Origin: Alloalcanivorax balearicus MACL04
GTDB lineage: Bacteria > Pseudomonadota > Gammaproteobacteria > Pseudomonadales > Alcanivoracaceae
Direction: 5' to 3'
NCBI RefSeq assembly: GCF_025532145.1
Contig: NZ_ARXS01000011.1
Span: 1-64,000, forward strand
Length of the DNA: 64,000 nt
The notes beneath the pieces were generated by a model. It saw only the letters and a list, made by a program, of their open reading frames with translations, ran no database searches and was not told the DNA's origin. Numbering within the stretch: the first letter of the stretch is position 1; each line of letters opens with the position of its first letter. A program made the position numbers and the translations under genes. Of this stretch, positions 50,819-59,110 are shown in pieces.

Positions 50819-51511
50819 TCACTTGTCTTGCGACAGACGCCGCGCCGCCCGGCGGGTGGCTTCCCAGCGCGCCGGCATGGCGGCGGCCATGGCGTCATTC
50901 ACTTTATCCAGTATCGGCGCTGGCGCGGTTTCCGGACGGCCCGCGTTGAAGGGGGGCTGTGGCGCGTATTCCAATCCGAGTTGAATGGACTGGGCGACGT
51001 CGGCGCCGGCCAGTTCCTCGATCACGGTAAGCGCGAAATCAATACCCGCGGTCACCCCGCCGCCGGTGATCAGATTGCCGTCGCGCACCACCCGTTCCGG
51101 ATCCGCGATGGCGCCGAGTTCACCGAGCATATCCCGCCAGGCCCAATGGCAGGCGGCCCGCTTGCCTTCCAGCAGGCCGGCGGCGCCGAGAATCAGGGAG
51201 CCGGTGCACACCGAGGTCAGATAACGGGCACTGGCGGCCAACCGTTTGAGTTCCAACAGATAGGCCGGGTCCTCCATCACCGCCACGCAGCCCAGGCCGC
51301 CGGGTACACACAGCACATCACAGTGGGGGATATCGGTGAGTGCCGCCAGCTCGGCGAATACCAGACCGTCGGCGTGCACCGGATCACCGTGCAGAGAAGC
51401 CACCTGGAGCCGGGCACCTGGCAGCCGTGCGAAAAACATATGCGGACCGGTGAAATCCAGATGGGTGACATCATCGTAAACGGCGAACACGATATTCAGA
51501 GTTTGCGTCAT
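50819..51511 (-). CDS. DJ-1/PfpI-family protein (isonitrile hydratase-like)
   Basis: The 230-residue protein has the class-I glutamine-amidotransferase-like fold with the family's N-terminal DFTGPHMFF motif, CVPGGLGCVAVM, nucleophile Cys in VCTGSLILGAAGL and the ITGGGVTAGIDFAL motif. It matches the isonitrile hydratase InhA branch. Hydratase activity is a family inference. AGGAG precedes the ATG at 51511. It diverges from the GlxA-type regulator at 51591. Confidence 0.88.
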   Translation of the reverse strand: MTQTLNIVFAVYDDVTHLDFTGPHMFFARLPGARLQVASLHGDPVHADGLVFAELAALTDIPHCDVLCVPGGLGCVAVMEDPAYLLELKRLAASARYLTSVCTGSLILGAAGLLEGKRAACHWAWRDMLGELGAIADPERVVRDGNLITGGGVTAGIDFALTVIEELAGADVAQSIQLGLEYAPQPPFNAGRPETAPAPILDKVNDAMAAAMPARWEATRRAARRLSQDK

Positions 51512-51590
51512 GGTGGGTCTCCTGCTTGACGCTCTCAGATTAGGGGAGCAAGGTGATGGCGCCAATGACCAGTTTCCCTCGATTTGCGCC

Positions 51591-52547
51591 ATGCATCGAA
51601 TTGCCTTCTATGTGTTTCCCGACTTCCAGTTGCTGGATCTCAGCGGTCCGTTGGCGGCCTTTCAGAGGCTGGACCAACTGGCGCCGGAGCAGGCCTACGA
51701 TTTGCGCGTGCTTTCCCGCCAGGGCGGCAACGTGCGCAGCACCGCCGGTATCTCCATAGACACCCTCAAACCCGGTCGTGCGATGGTGGATACTCTGATC
51801 GTGGTTGGTGGCCGGGGGGCTCACCGGTTGGCCGAACAGCGTGAAGAACGGGACACTGTCCGGCGTCTGGCACGGCGGGCCAACCGGATCGCCAGCGTCT
51901 GTACCGGTGCGGTGATCCTGGCGGCGGTGGGACTTTTGGACGGGCGCCGCGTGACCACGCATTGGCGTTATGCCGCTCAACTGCAACGGCGCTATCCGGC
52001 GTTGAAGGTGGAGGGTGATCGCATCTATATCCGTGATGGTCATATCTGGACTTCCGCCGGCATCACCGCCGGTATCGATCTGGCGCTGGCCATGATCGAG
52101 CAGGATCTGGGGCTGGAATTGTCGCGAGCCGCCGCCCGGGAGCTGGTGGTACAGCAACGGCGCTCCGGCGATCAGTCGCAGTTTTCCGAGGCACTGGCGC
52201 TGGAGCCTGAATCCGATCGCGTTCGCATGGCGCTGGACTTTGCCCGTGCCCATCTGCATGAACCTTTGCCGGTGGAACGTCTGGCCGAGGCGGCTTGTTT
52301 GGGAACGCGCCAGTTCAGCCGTTTGTTCCGTGCCGAAACCGGGGAGACCCCGGCGCGGGCGGTGGAACGGCTGCGGGTGGAAGCGGCCCGGCATCGAGTG
52401 GAAGCCGGCCACGAGCCCATTGAGCGGATTGCCATTATGTTCGGGTTCAATGATCCGGAACGCATGCGCCGCGCCTTCGTTCGTCGTTTCGGGCATCCCC
52501 CGCAAGCGTTGCGGCGCCAGGCACGTGGGGACACCCGGCGTTATTGA
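51591..52547 (+). CDS. GlxA-type AraC regulator with DJ-1/PfpI sensor domain
   Basis: The 318-residue protein joins an N-terminal DJ-1-like domain (about 1-185: FPDFQLLDLSGPLAAFQ, SVCTGAVILAAVGLL, TSAGITAGIDLAL) to a C-terminal AraC DNA-binding domain (about 215-310: LPVERLAEAACLGTRQFSRL, IERIAIMFGFNDPERMRRAF). Its N-terminal half is a paralogue of the stand-alone DJ-1 protein next to it. Related regulators control amine and isonitrile metabolism. The ATG at 51591 has no strong ribosome site. Its stop overlaps the first FNR-type box of the nirK promoter. Confidence 0.9.
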   Translation: MHRIAFYVFPDFQLLDLSGPLAAFQRLDQLAPEQAYDLRVLSRQGGNVRSTAGISIDTLKPGRAMVDTLIVVGGRGAHRLAEQREERDTVRRLARRANRIASVCTGAVILAAVGLLDGRRVTTHWRYAAQLQRRYPALKVEGDRIYIRDGHIWTSAGITAGIDLALAMIEQDLGLELSRAAARELVVQQRRSGDQSQFSEALALEPESDRVRMALDFARAHLHEPLPVERLAEAACLGTRQFSRLFRAETGETPARAVERLRVEAARHRVEAGHEPIERIAIMFGFNDPERMRRAFVRRFGHPPQALRRQARGDTRRY

Positions 52548-52557
52548 TCCAGATCAC
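52544..52557. promoter_or_regulatory. Near-consensus FNR/DNR box, distal site
   Basis: TTGATCCAGATCAC matches TTGAT-N4-ATCAA at 9 of 10 positions. It overlaps the stop codon of the upstream regulator gene, 138 bases before the nirK start, 60 bases from the proximal site. Confidence 0.5.
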
Positions 52558-52603
52558 TGATCAATCCGGTTTGTCATCGCCAGGTGTTGGGGCGGTTCGC
52601 CCA

Positions 52604-52617
52604 TTGATACCGATCAA
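52604..52617. promoter_or_regulatory. Perfect FNR/DNR-type box, nirK promoter
   Basis: TTGATACCGATCAA is a perfect match to the anaerobic Crp/FNR-family site. It is 78 bases before the nirK ATG and about 41-45 bases before a start point implied by the AT-rich -10 region near 52643. This is the class II activator position used by FNR and DNR/NNR regulators. Confidence 0.85.
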
Positions 52618-52694
52618 AACATAAAGATTCATTTTAAATGCATATTTAATCCAGACCGCGACGGAGAGCCCGATAGTCAAAGAGAGGGTCGGCC

Positions 52695-53759
52695 ATGAAG
52701 TCTGGAGTAACATCACATACCGTACTGAAGCAGCTCGCCGGGGGGATCGCTCTGGCACTTCTCTTGAGTGGATGCACAACCGGCAAGACGGCGTCCGAAG
52801 CGCCGCTTCCGGTGGAGCAGGCGCAACTAACGGCGCCGCCTGTGGTGCCACCGCCGATTTCCCGAAAAGGGCCCGCCAAGGTGGTGGTGGACCTGGAAAT
52901 GGTGGAACAGGAAATGCGCCTCTCCGATGGCGTCACTTACGAGTTCTGGACTTTCGGTGGCACGGTGCCCGGCAGCTTCATCCGGATCCGTGAAGGTGAC
53001 ACCGTGGAGTTCAACCTCAAGAATCGCCATGACTCCCATGTGGCGCACAACATTGATCTGCACGCGGTCACCGGAACCGGCGGTGGCGCGGAAGCCACCT
53101 TCACCCTGCCGGGCCATAAAACGCAGTTCACCTTCAAAGCCCTGAACCCCGGTCTGTACGTCTATCACTGCGCCATGGCGCCGGTGGGAATGCATATCGC
53201 CAACGGCATGTACGGCCTGATTCTGGTGGAGCCGGAAGAGGGATTGCCGCCGGTGGATCGTGAGTACTACGTCATGCAAGGCGACTTCTACACCGAGGGC
53301 GACCATGGCGAACCGGGGCTGCAGCCATTCAGCCTGGAAAAGGCGGTGGACGAGCACCCCACCTACGTGGTCTTCAATGGCAGTGAAGGGGCCTTGACCG
53401 GAGACGGAGCGCTCACTGCCAATGCCGGTGACAAGGTCCGTCTGTTTGTCGGCAACGGTGGCCCCAATCTGGTATCCAGTTTCCACGTAATTGGTGAGAT
53501 CTTCGATCGCGTCTTCTACGAAGGGGGCAGCAAGTATCAGGAAAATGTACAAACCACGCTGATTCCGGCCGGGGGGGCGACCATGGTCGAGTTCACCACC
53601 GATGTCCCGGGTAACTTCATCCTGGTTGATCACAGTATCTTCCGTACTTTCAACAAAGGTGCATTGGGCATTCTCAGTGTGGACGGAGAAATGAAACCGG
53701 AGATCTACACCGGCCAGCAGTTCAGTGGGGAATACCCCGAAGCCGAGGGTGGGAGATAG
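52695..53759 (+). CDS. nirK: Copper-containing nitrite reductase (AniA/NirK), lipoprotein
   Basis: The 354-residue enzyme reduces nitrite to nitric oxide. It has a lipoprotein signal (lipobox LLSGC, Cys27), then two cupredoxin domains. Type 1 copper ligands: His118, Cys159, His167, Met172. Type 2: His123, His158 and, from the second domain, His313 (VDHSIF); catalytic residues are Asp121 (HNIDLH) and His264 (SSFHVIG). The layout matches the AniA-type lipidated nitrite reductases. AGAGAGG precedes the ATG. It heads nirK-nirV-SCO1-azurin behind two FNR boxes. Confidence 0.96.
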   Translation: MKSGVTSHTVLKQLAGGIALALLLSGCTTGKTASEAPLPVEQAQLTAPPVVPPPISRKGPAKVVVDLEMVEQEMRLSDGVTYEFWTFGGTVPGSFIRIREGDTVEFNLKNRHDSHVAHNIDLHAVTGTGGGAEATFTLPGHKTQFTFKALNPGLYVYHCAMAPVGMHIANGMYGLILVEPEEGLPPVDREYYVMQGDFYTEGDHGEPGLQPFSLEKAVDEHPTYVVFNGSEGALTGDGALTANAGDKVRLFVGNGGPNLVSSFHVIGEIFDRVFYEGGSKYQENVQTTLIPAGGATMVEFTTDVPGNFILVDHSIFRTFNKGALGILSVDGEMKPEIYTGQQFSGEYPEAEGGR

Positions 53760-53762
53760 AGG

Positions 53763-54521
53763 ATGAAAGGGAAGGGGAGCTGGATTCCGTTGCTGTGTTT
53801 ACTGAGCACGGTGGTGCTGGCGAATGAGTACGTTCCGTTGCCCGGCGGCCCCTTCCACTCCAGCTTACGGTTTGGTGACAACGGCGGGGAGGTCGTCGTC
53901 GAAGGCTATCAACTGATGTCACGGCCAGTGCGCGAAGCGGAGTTTCTGGCTTTTGTCCAAGCGTATCCACAATGGCGTCGGGACCGGATTCCCAGACTGT
54001 TCGCTGACGCCGGCTACCTGTCTCACTGGGACAGGCCGCTGGCTCCGCGCCCCGGCACTCTGAATTTCCCGGTGACACGGGTGAGCTGGTTCGCGGCGGA
54101 TGCCTACTGCCGTGCCCGGGGCGCGCGGTTGCCGGCCTGGCTGGAGTGGGAATTCGCCGCCGCCGCCGATGCCCGCCAGACGGATGCTCGTGATGATGCC
54201 GATCGTCGCCGCCGGATCCTGACCTTGGGTACCCCCGGCGCTTACCGCGACGCTGGAGAGAGCATGCCAAATGTGTATGGAGTGCATGACCTTCATGGGC
54301 TGGTCTGGGAATGGCCCTGGGACCACGCCAGCATGATGGCCGCCGCTGATAGCCGCAACGTCGATACCGAGAACCCGCTGCGGTACTGCGGTGGCAGTGC
54401 GCTGGCCTTCAGCGATCGCCGTGATTATGCGGTGATCAAGCGAGTGGCCTTGCTGTCGGCGTTGTCTGCTCGTACCACCTTATCCAATCTCGGCTTTCGT
54501 TGTGCCAAGGAGCTACCATGA
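53763..54521 (+). CDS. nirV: NirV-like formylglycine-generating-enzyme-family protein
   Basis: The 252-residue protein has an N-terminal signal peptide (about 3-20, SWIPLLCLLSTVVLANE) and a FGE-sulfatase (SUMF1) domain: NFPVTRVSWFAADAYCRARG, ARLPAWLEWEFAAAA, NVYGVHDLHGLVWEW and the final NLGFRCAKELP. NirV of denitrifiers has this domain and is found directly after nirK; it is accessory to NirK maturation or function, although its exact role is not settled. It starts 3 bases after nirK and overlaps the next gene by 4 bases. Confidence 0.88.
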   Translation: MKGKGSWIPLLCLLSTVVLANEYVPLPGGPFHSSLRFGDNGGEVVVEGYQLMSRPVREAEFLAFVQAYPQWRRDRIPRLFADAGYLSHWDRPLAPRPGTLNFPVTRVSWFAADAYCRARGARLPAWLEWEFAAAADARQTDARDDADRRRRILTLGTPGAYRDAGESMPNVYGVHDLHGLVWEWPWDHASMMAAADSRNVDTENPLRYCGGSALAFSDRRDYAVIKRVALLSALSARTTLSNLGFRCAKELP

Positions 54522-55180
54522 AAGCGAATCGTGAAGAAAATACTCAATCCCGTCCTGCTGTGAGCAGGCCCTGGGATTGCCTGAGTGTGCTGTTGCCCTT
54601 GCTGGTGTTGACGATGCTGATACCTCAGGCGGTGCGTGGTGAGCAAAGTCTGCCCGGCGACTCCGTCTACGCGCTGTCCGCCACGGTGCAGAATGAAAAA
54701 GGGGAGACGCTGCAGTGGCGGGACCTGCGTGGCCAGCCCCGTCTGGTTTCGATGGTCTATACCCGCTGCCGCATGAGCTGTCCGCTGATCATTCACCAGG
54801 GAATGAGCGTGCAACAGCGGCTCCTGGAAGAGGGTTCGGCGGTTCCCCGTCTACTGATCATTTCCATGGACCCGGACCATGACACTCCCGACGTACTGAC
54901 GGAAACCATGGCCCGATATCGGCTGACGCCCGGACGGGCCACTTTTCTGCGGCCTCGGGATCATCAGGAACGAACCATAGCCGCGTTGCTGGATATCCGT
55001 TTCCGTCAACGTGACGACGGCGGCTTCGATCACACCAATGCCTGGCTGCTGCTGGATGCCGACGGCCGCATCGTGGCGCGTACCGAGAAAATGGCCGGCG
55101 CCCCGGATCCGGCCTTCGTCCGTGAGGTCGAGGCGGTCACGGCATCCCATCACTCTAAAGCTCAAGGAGATCACCGATGA
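54518..55180 (+). CDS. SCO1/SenC-family copper chaperone
   Basis: The 220-residue protein has a membrane anchor (about 22-38), then a thioredoxin-like SCO1 domain with the copper-binding Cys84 and Cys88 (YTRCRMSCPL) and His172 (FDHTNAW). SCO proteins deliver copper to cupredoxin centres, here probably NirK rather than cytochrome oxidase. It overlaps NirV by 4 bases (ATGA) and azurin by 4 bases, so all four genes are coupled. A frame extends 6 codons upstream and is not used. Confidence 0.93.
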   Translation: MKANREENTQSRPAVSRPWDCLSVLLPLLVLTMLIPQAVRGEQSLPGDSVYALSATVQNEKGETLQWRDLRGQPRLVSMVYTRCRMSCPLIIHQGMSVQQRLLEEGSAVPRLLIISMDPDHDTPDVLTETMARYRLTPGRATFLRPRDHQERTIAALLDIRFRQRDDGGFDHTNAWLLLDADGRIVARTEKMAGAPDPAFVREVEAVTASHHSKAQGDHR

Positions 55181-55632
55181 ACACTGCCTGTTACGCTATT
55201 GTCGGTATGCTGATCTGGGGCCTGTCCTCTCTGGCACTGGCCGCCGATAACTGCCAGGTTACCTTGCATGGCGACGACAATATGCGCTTTGACCAACCCC
55301 AGCTTACGGTATCCTCCCAATGTGAAGCCGTGACCATTGAATTGGTGCACAGTGGCAAGCTCGGCGCGAACGTCATGGGGCACAATGTGGTGGTGACGTT
55401 GACTGGGGACTTCAAGGACGTGGCCAAGGCTGGAATGAAGGCCGGGCCGGAGAGCGGATATGTGCCGTCCGACGATGACCGCGTCATCGGAGCCAGTGAC
55501 ATGATTGGCGGTGGTCAATCCACCTCGCTGACGATTCCGGGGAGTGGTCTGCAAGCGGGGGAGGACTATACTTTCTTCTGCAGCTTTCCCGGTCACTGGA
55601 CGATGATGAAAGGGAAACTGGTGGTGAACTAG
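55177..55632 (+). CDS. azu: Azurin
   Basis: The 151-residue precursor has a signal peptide (about 1-22) and a typical azurin: disulfide Cys26-Cys49, copper ligands His69 (MGHNVV), Cys135, His140 (CSFPGHW) and Met144 (WTMMKG). It is the electron donor to NirK in many denitrifiers. Here it is coupled to nirK, nirV and the SCO1 gene in one operon, which supports that role and joint anaerobic control. The ending MKGKLVVN is the standard azurin C-terminus. Confidence 0.96.
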   Translation: MNTACYAIVGMLIWGLSSLALAADNCQVTLHGDDNMRFDQPQLTVSSQCEAVTIELVHSGKLGANVMGHNVVVTLTGDFKDVAKAGMKAGPESGYVPSDDDRVIGASDMIGGGQSTSLTIPGSGLQAGEDYTFFCSFPGHWTMMKGKLVVN

Positions 55633-55734
55633 CGGTTACCCTGGAATTCAAGTCGAATGCTGATACCCTGTCCGGAAGTCTTCCACGCTGCCGGCGCCGC
55701 GCCTTCAAACAGGCGGTGAAAGAGGTGATCAGGG

Positions 55735-56100
55735 ATGAAAATGCTCTTCGAGAAAATAATGGACGGGGCCGGCTTTTTGGCGCTGTTCGCGGTCGGCTTG
55801 TTGTTTCTGGCAGTCGGGTATCTGTTAGCGACCCTCGCTCTGATGGGCGGTATAAAAGTCCTGATAGGATTCCTGGTCCTGGCGACGCTGGCTGGATTGA
55901 TGGAAGCGGGCGTGGCCGCGATTCTCTTGCTTCCATATCGGTTATTGGTCCGTATCTTCGGTAACAAGACTGAGCCGCCTCCCTCCGTGTCTGAAGAAGG
56001 TAAGGCGCAAGGCCGCAAGGTGGGGCTATATGCTTTATGCCTGCTGATTTTGGGGGCCATGATTGGCGTGGGCCAGCATGTTGTCGAAAGAGCGGGCTGA
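55735..56100 (+). CDS. Small inner-membrane protein
   Basis: The 121-residue protein has three hydrophobic segments (about 12-36, 39-68, 97-113), giving an odd number of spans, and a short hydrophilic loop (GNKTEPPPSVSEEGKAQGR). I recognise no family. GAGGTGATCAGG precedes the ATG. The next gene starts one base after its stop codon, so they are likely co-transcribed. Confidence 0.65.
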   Translation: MKMLFEKIMDGAGFLALFAVGLLFLAVGYLLATLALMGGIKVLIGFLVLATLAGLMEAGVAAILLLPYRLLVRIFGNKTEPPPSVSEEGKAQGRKVGLYALCLLILGAMIGVGQHVVERAG

Positions 56101-56101
56101 C

Positions 56102-56422
56102 ATGGTGGGAAATAAAAACGTGTACGTGGAGGCCAATAACCTGATTTCGGCTGTCGAACGCCAATTAAACAGGGAAGATAACGCCGTGGAGGCGAAATGG
56201 ACCTTGGCAAAAACAGTGGCCGACTGGCGGGGTGCATTAACGGATGAGGAATACGTGGCTGTGCTGGAGCGATCATGCCGCCTCATGAGCCTGCACTGTG
56301 GCAACCATGAAGAGCTGGAAGCATTGGAAGCAATACTGGATTGGCTTTCCGATGCCGATATCATCACCGAAGAACAGTATGCCTGTATCGTTCGGGAGAC
56401 CGATTGTGGCCGTTGGTTATAA
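56102..56422 (+). CDS. Small helical hypothetical protein
   Basis: The 106-residue, all-helical, acidic protein (NNLISAVERQLNREDNAVEA, TDEEYVAVLERSCRLMSL, LEAILDWLSDADIITEEQYA) has no recognised family. It starts one base after the previous stop codon without a good ribosome site, so coupling is likely; starts 13 or more codons upstream would overlap. It overlaps the GST gene by 17 bases. Confidence 0.6.
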   Translation: MVGNKNVYVEANNLISAVERQLNREDNAVEAKWTLAKTVADWRGALTDEEYVAVLERSCRLMSLHCGNHEELEALEAILDWLSDADIITEEQYACIVRETDCGRWL

Positions 56423-57086
56423 CTTCGGAACGTCCACTGAAGTACTGACGCTATGGGGGCGCGATAGCGCTTTTAATGTTCAGAAGGTGCTCTGGTTGCT
56501 GGATGAGTTGGAGCTGGAGCACCGGCACATCAGCCTGGGCGGCGACCACGGTGGTTTGGAAGATCCTGAATTCCTAGCCATGAATCCTCACGGGCGAGTG
56601 CCGGTGCTGCGTGATGGTAAGACAGTGATTTGGGAGTCCCATGCGATTCTCCGCTATCTGGCTGCACGCTATGGAGGGGAGTTCTGGTGGCCTTCATCAC
56701 TGGCTGAGCGCGCCTGCCGTGATGGTTGGATGGACTGGGCACAAACCGCGTTGCAGCCCGACTTTATGGCGTTGTTCTGGAAATTCTACCGGACCCCCGA
56801 AACGCAGCGGAACAATGCCGCGATCGAATCCTCGTTGGCGGCCTGTGATGCGCACTTCGAGCTGCTTGATCGTGAACTCAGTAACAGGCCTTATCTGGCA
56901 GGGGCTGCCCTGTCTTTGGCCGACATCCCCGCCGGTACCGCTCTTTATCGCTACTTTGAAATGGGATTGCCGGTGCCGCGCCATCCGGCAGTATCCGACT
57001 GGTATCGGCGTTTGAGTGAGCGTTCCGCTTACCGGCGGCGAGTTCAGATTCCCTTTGATCAGCTGTACGGAAAACTGGCGTACTGA
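56406..57086 (+). CDS. Glutathione S-transferase
   Basis: The 226-residue protein has a GST N-terminal domain (LWGRDSAFNVQKVLWLLDEL, PHGRVPVLRDGKTVIWESHA with the ES glutathione pair) and a helical C-terminal domain (about 100-215). I use the GTG at 56406, which has GGGAG 6 bases upstream; it adds about 14 residues before the usual LTLWGR start. It differs from the GST at 42865. Detoxification role inferred from family. Confidence 0.9.
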   Translation: MAVGYNFGTSTEVLTLWGRDSAFNVQKVLWLLDELELEHRHISLGGDHGGLEDPEFLAMNPHGRVPVLRDGKTVIWESHAILRYLAARYGGEFWWPSSLAERACRDGWMDWAQTALQPDFMALFWKFYRTPETQRNNAAIESSLAACDAHFELLDRELSNRPYLAGAALSLADIPAGTALYRYFEMGLPVPRHPAVSDWYRRLSERSAYRRRVQIPFDQLYGKLAY

Positions 57087-57137
57087 TAGGGCTCTCGTTC
57101 GTACGGGTGATGTTCATTTTGGAGAGATAGGAAGGGT

Positions 57138-57707
57138 ATGGAAACGTTTTTGGCTTCGACCGAGGTAGTGGATTGGCACCACCCGGATGTTCGGGCTTTG
57201 GCCGATGAGTTGTCGCGTCAGGAGGAGAATCCCACGGAGATAGCGCAGCGGTGTTTCCTCTGGGTGCGCGATGAGATTCGGCATTCCATCGATTATCAGC
57301 TTTCCCCGGTGACCTGCTCAGCTTCGCAAGTGCTGCGCGAACGCAGCGGCTTCTGTTACGCCAAGAGCCACTTGCTGGCGGCACTGTTGAGAGCGAATGG
57401 CTTGCCCGCGGCCTTTTGCTATCAGCGTCTGAGCCTCAATGACGACGGAGCTCCGTATTGTCTGCACGGACTCAACGCGGTGTTCCTGCCGGAGCACGGC
57501 TGGTATCGGATAGATGCCCGCGGTAATCGGCCGGGAGTCGATGCCCGCTTCGAGCCGCCAGTGGAACGCCTGGCGTTCCCTCTTGATCTGCCGGGTGAGC
57601 GGGATCTGCCCGGCTATTATCCCGATCCGCTGCCGGAAGTGGTAGCGGCGCTGACCGCGTATGACGATGCTCAAGTGCTCTTGATGCATTTGCCGGACCG
57701 CGAGTAA
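57138..57707 (+). CDS. Transglutaminase-like protein
   Basis: The 189-residue protein is of the bacterial transglutaminase-like (protease-fold) family: the catalytic triad is Cys in SGFCYAKSHLLAALLR (about 74), His in CLHGLNAVFL (about 115) and Asp in YRIDARGN (about 131). Such stand-alone domains are cysteine peptidases or unknown hydrolases. No signal peptide, so it is cytosolic. It stands 51 bases after the GST gene. Confidence 0.85.
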   Translation: METFLASTEVVDWHHPDVRALADELSRQEENPTEIAQRCFLWVRDEIRHSIDYQLSPVTCSASQVLRERSGFCYAKSHLLAALLRANGLPAAFCYQRLSLNDDGAPYCLHGLNAVFLPEHGWYRIDARGNRPGVDARFEPPVERLAFPLDLPGERDLPGYYPDPLPEVVAALTAYDDAQVLLMHLPDRE

Positions 57708-57791
57708 GCGTATTGCGGGCCTTTCCGTGGGAAGCTGCCGGGCGAGCCTGGCGGTTCCGAGATTGTCGGGCAACGGTGATCCGTACGAGGT

Positions 57792-58187
57792 TCATCTGGA
57801 AGATGTCGCGCTCTCATCGTCCCCCCCGGGAACCAGCCCCTGACGTTGCAGCTCGCTCCTGACCATTGGTGGGCAACGGGAGAAGCATAGTGCCAGAGCT
57901 TCCACTGAGAGCCCTGACAGGAAAGCATCCCGCAATTGCCGGCTCTGTTCCGGCGTCCAGGGACGGTTCAGGTAATAAGGCCCCTTGACCACGGGCACCG
58001 CCGCCTGGTTGTCTCTCAGGGTGACGGCGGAGGCGCGCCGGTAGCGAATGTCTTGAATACAGGTGAACAGAGCCCGGGTTATATCCGGGTGAATATAAGG
58101 CGAGTGTTGCGGAAAGGGCTGCCCGGTGACTGGATCAACGCCTTCCGCCAGATCCCGCAGAACTTCCAGTGCGTGTCGGATTTCCAT
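57792..58187 (-). CDS. Small Myb/SANT-like HTH protein, paralogue of the gene at 47.0 kb
   Basis: The 131-residue protein aligns over its full length with the protein at 46975-47370: MEIRHALEVLRDLAEGVDPV, TGQPFPQHSPYIHPDITRAL, then a C-terminal Myb-like helix-turn-helix (PWTPEQSRQLRDAFLSGLSV, SELQRQGLV). The two proteins differ strongly in the middle. It carries a Cys-rich CFSRC not present in the paralogue. AGGAGATC precedes the ATG. No direct repeat is seen upstream. Role unknown; the HTH suggests DNA binding. Confidence 0.72.
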   Translation of the reverse strand: MEIRHALEVLRDLAEGVDPVTGQPFPQHSPYIHPDITRALFTCIQDIRYRRASAVTLRDNQAAVPVVKGPYYLNRPWTPEQSRQLRDAFLSGLSVEALALCFSRCPPMVRSELQRQGLVPGGDDESATSSR

Positions 58188-58395
58188 ATCCGTGATCTCC
58201 TAATAAAGTACGAGAGCAAAGCCGAGAGTAATAAAATTGTCATAGGGTGGCTATCAGCCAGAACGGAATTTCTCGAGTAAAAGGCTTACAAGACAAGGTG
58301 GCCTTTTCCTATTGACTTTTTGGCGCAGCAATTGCTTGTGAATTCCTTGATGGAAGATGATCCGCCGTGCAACCTGCCGTGAGAAGAGCAACGAA

Positions 58396-59022
58396 ATGAA
58401 ATCCAAGCCGCCGGTACTGGAATCCTATGGCCGTCTCGCCGCGGATTATGATCGACGCTGGTCCGGGTATTTGCGCCGGACCATCCAGGAGACGCTGACG
58501 CGGATGCCTCTGCATGCAGGAGAACGTGTCTTGGAGGTGGGATGCGGAACCGGTGCCCTGCTGGCGGTGTTGGCTGAACGCCATCCCTCACGACTCCTGT
58601 CTGGTATCGATCCGGTGCCGCAGATGCTGGCGCGGGCGCGAGACCGTTTGCGCGAGGAAGTGACCCTCAAGGAAGGCTGGGCGGAACAACTACCGTTCGA
58701 GGATGGACAGTTCGATGTCGTGGTCTCCTTGAGCATGTTTCATTATATCCGTGACCCTGACGCCGCTCTGGCGGAGATGTTTCGGGTGCTGCGGCCAGGC
58801 GGATGGCTGGTGATCAGCGACTGGTGCCATGACTACCTCAGTTGCCGCCTGTGTGACTGGTATCTGAAGTGGTCGGATCCCGCTCATTTCAAAACCTATC
58901 GCCGTGCGGAATGCGAGGGTCTGTTGCGCGAAGCTGGCTTCCAGTCGGTGGCTTCGGAGCGCTATAAAATCAACTGGCTCTGGGGCATGATGACAGCGAC
59001 CGGGAAAAAGCCAAGCTGGTAG
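58396..59022 (+). CDS. Class I SAM-dependent methyltransferase
   Basis: The 208-residue protein is a Rossmann-fold methyltransferase with motif I VLEVGCGTGALL (about 48-59), motif II GIDPVPQML, motif IV (FDVVVSLSMFHYI) and post-I FRVLRPGGWLVISDWCH. The substrate cannot be told. GAAGAG precedes the ATG at 58396; the frame is open 13 codons upstream. It stands alone between the Myb-like gene and the azoreductase operon. Confidence 0.9.
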   Translation: MKSKPPVLESYGRLAADYDRRWSGYLRRTIQETLTRMPLHAGERVLEVGCGTGALLAVLAERHPSRLLSGIDPVPQMLARARDRLREEVTLKEGWAEQLPFEDGQFDVVVSLSMFHYIRDPDAALAEMFRVLRPGGWLVISDWCHDYLSCRLCDWYLKWSDPAHFKTYRRAECEGLLREAGFQSVASERYKINWLWGMMTATGKKPSW

Positions 59023-59110
59023 CGAAGTGTGTGGGGAAAGACGGAAAGTCATCGCGGACGTTCGCTGCCTTGCCTTTTGGGCACTCCGATAAGGGATGAC
59101 CGGAAAGCGA

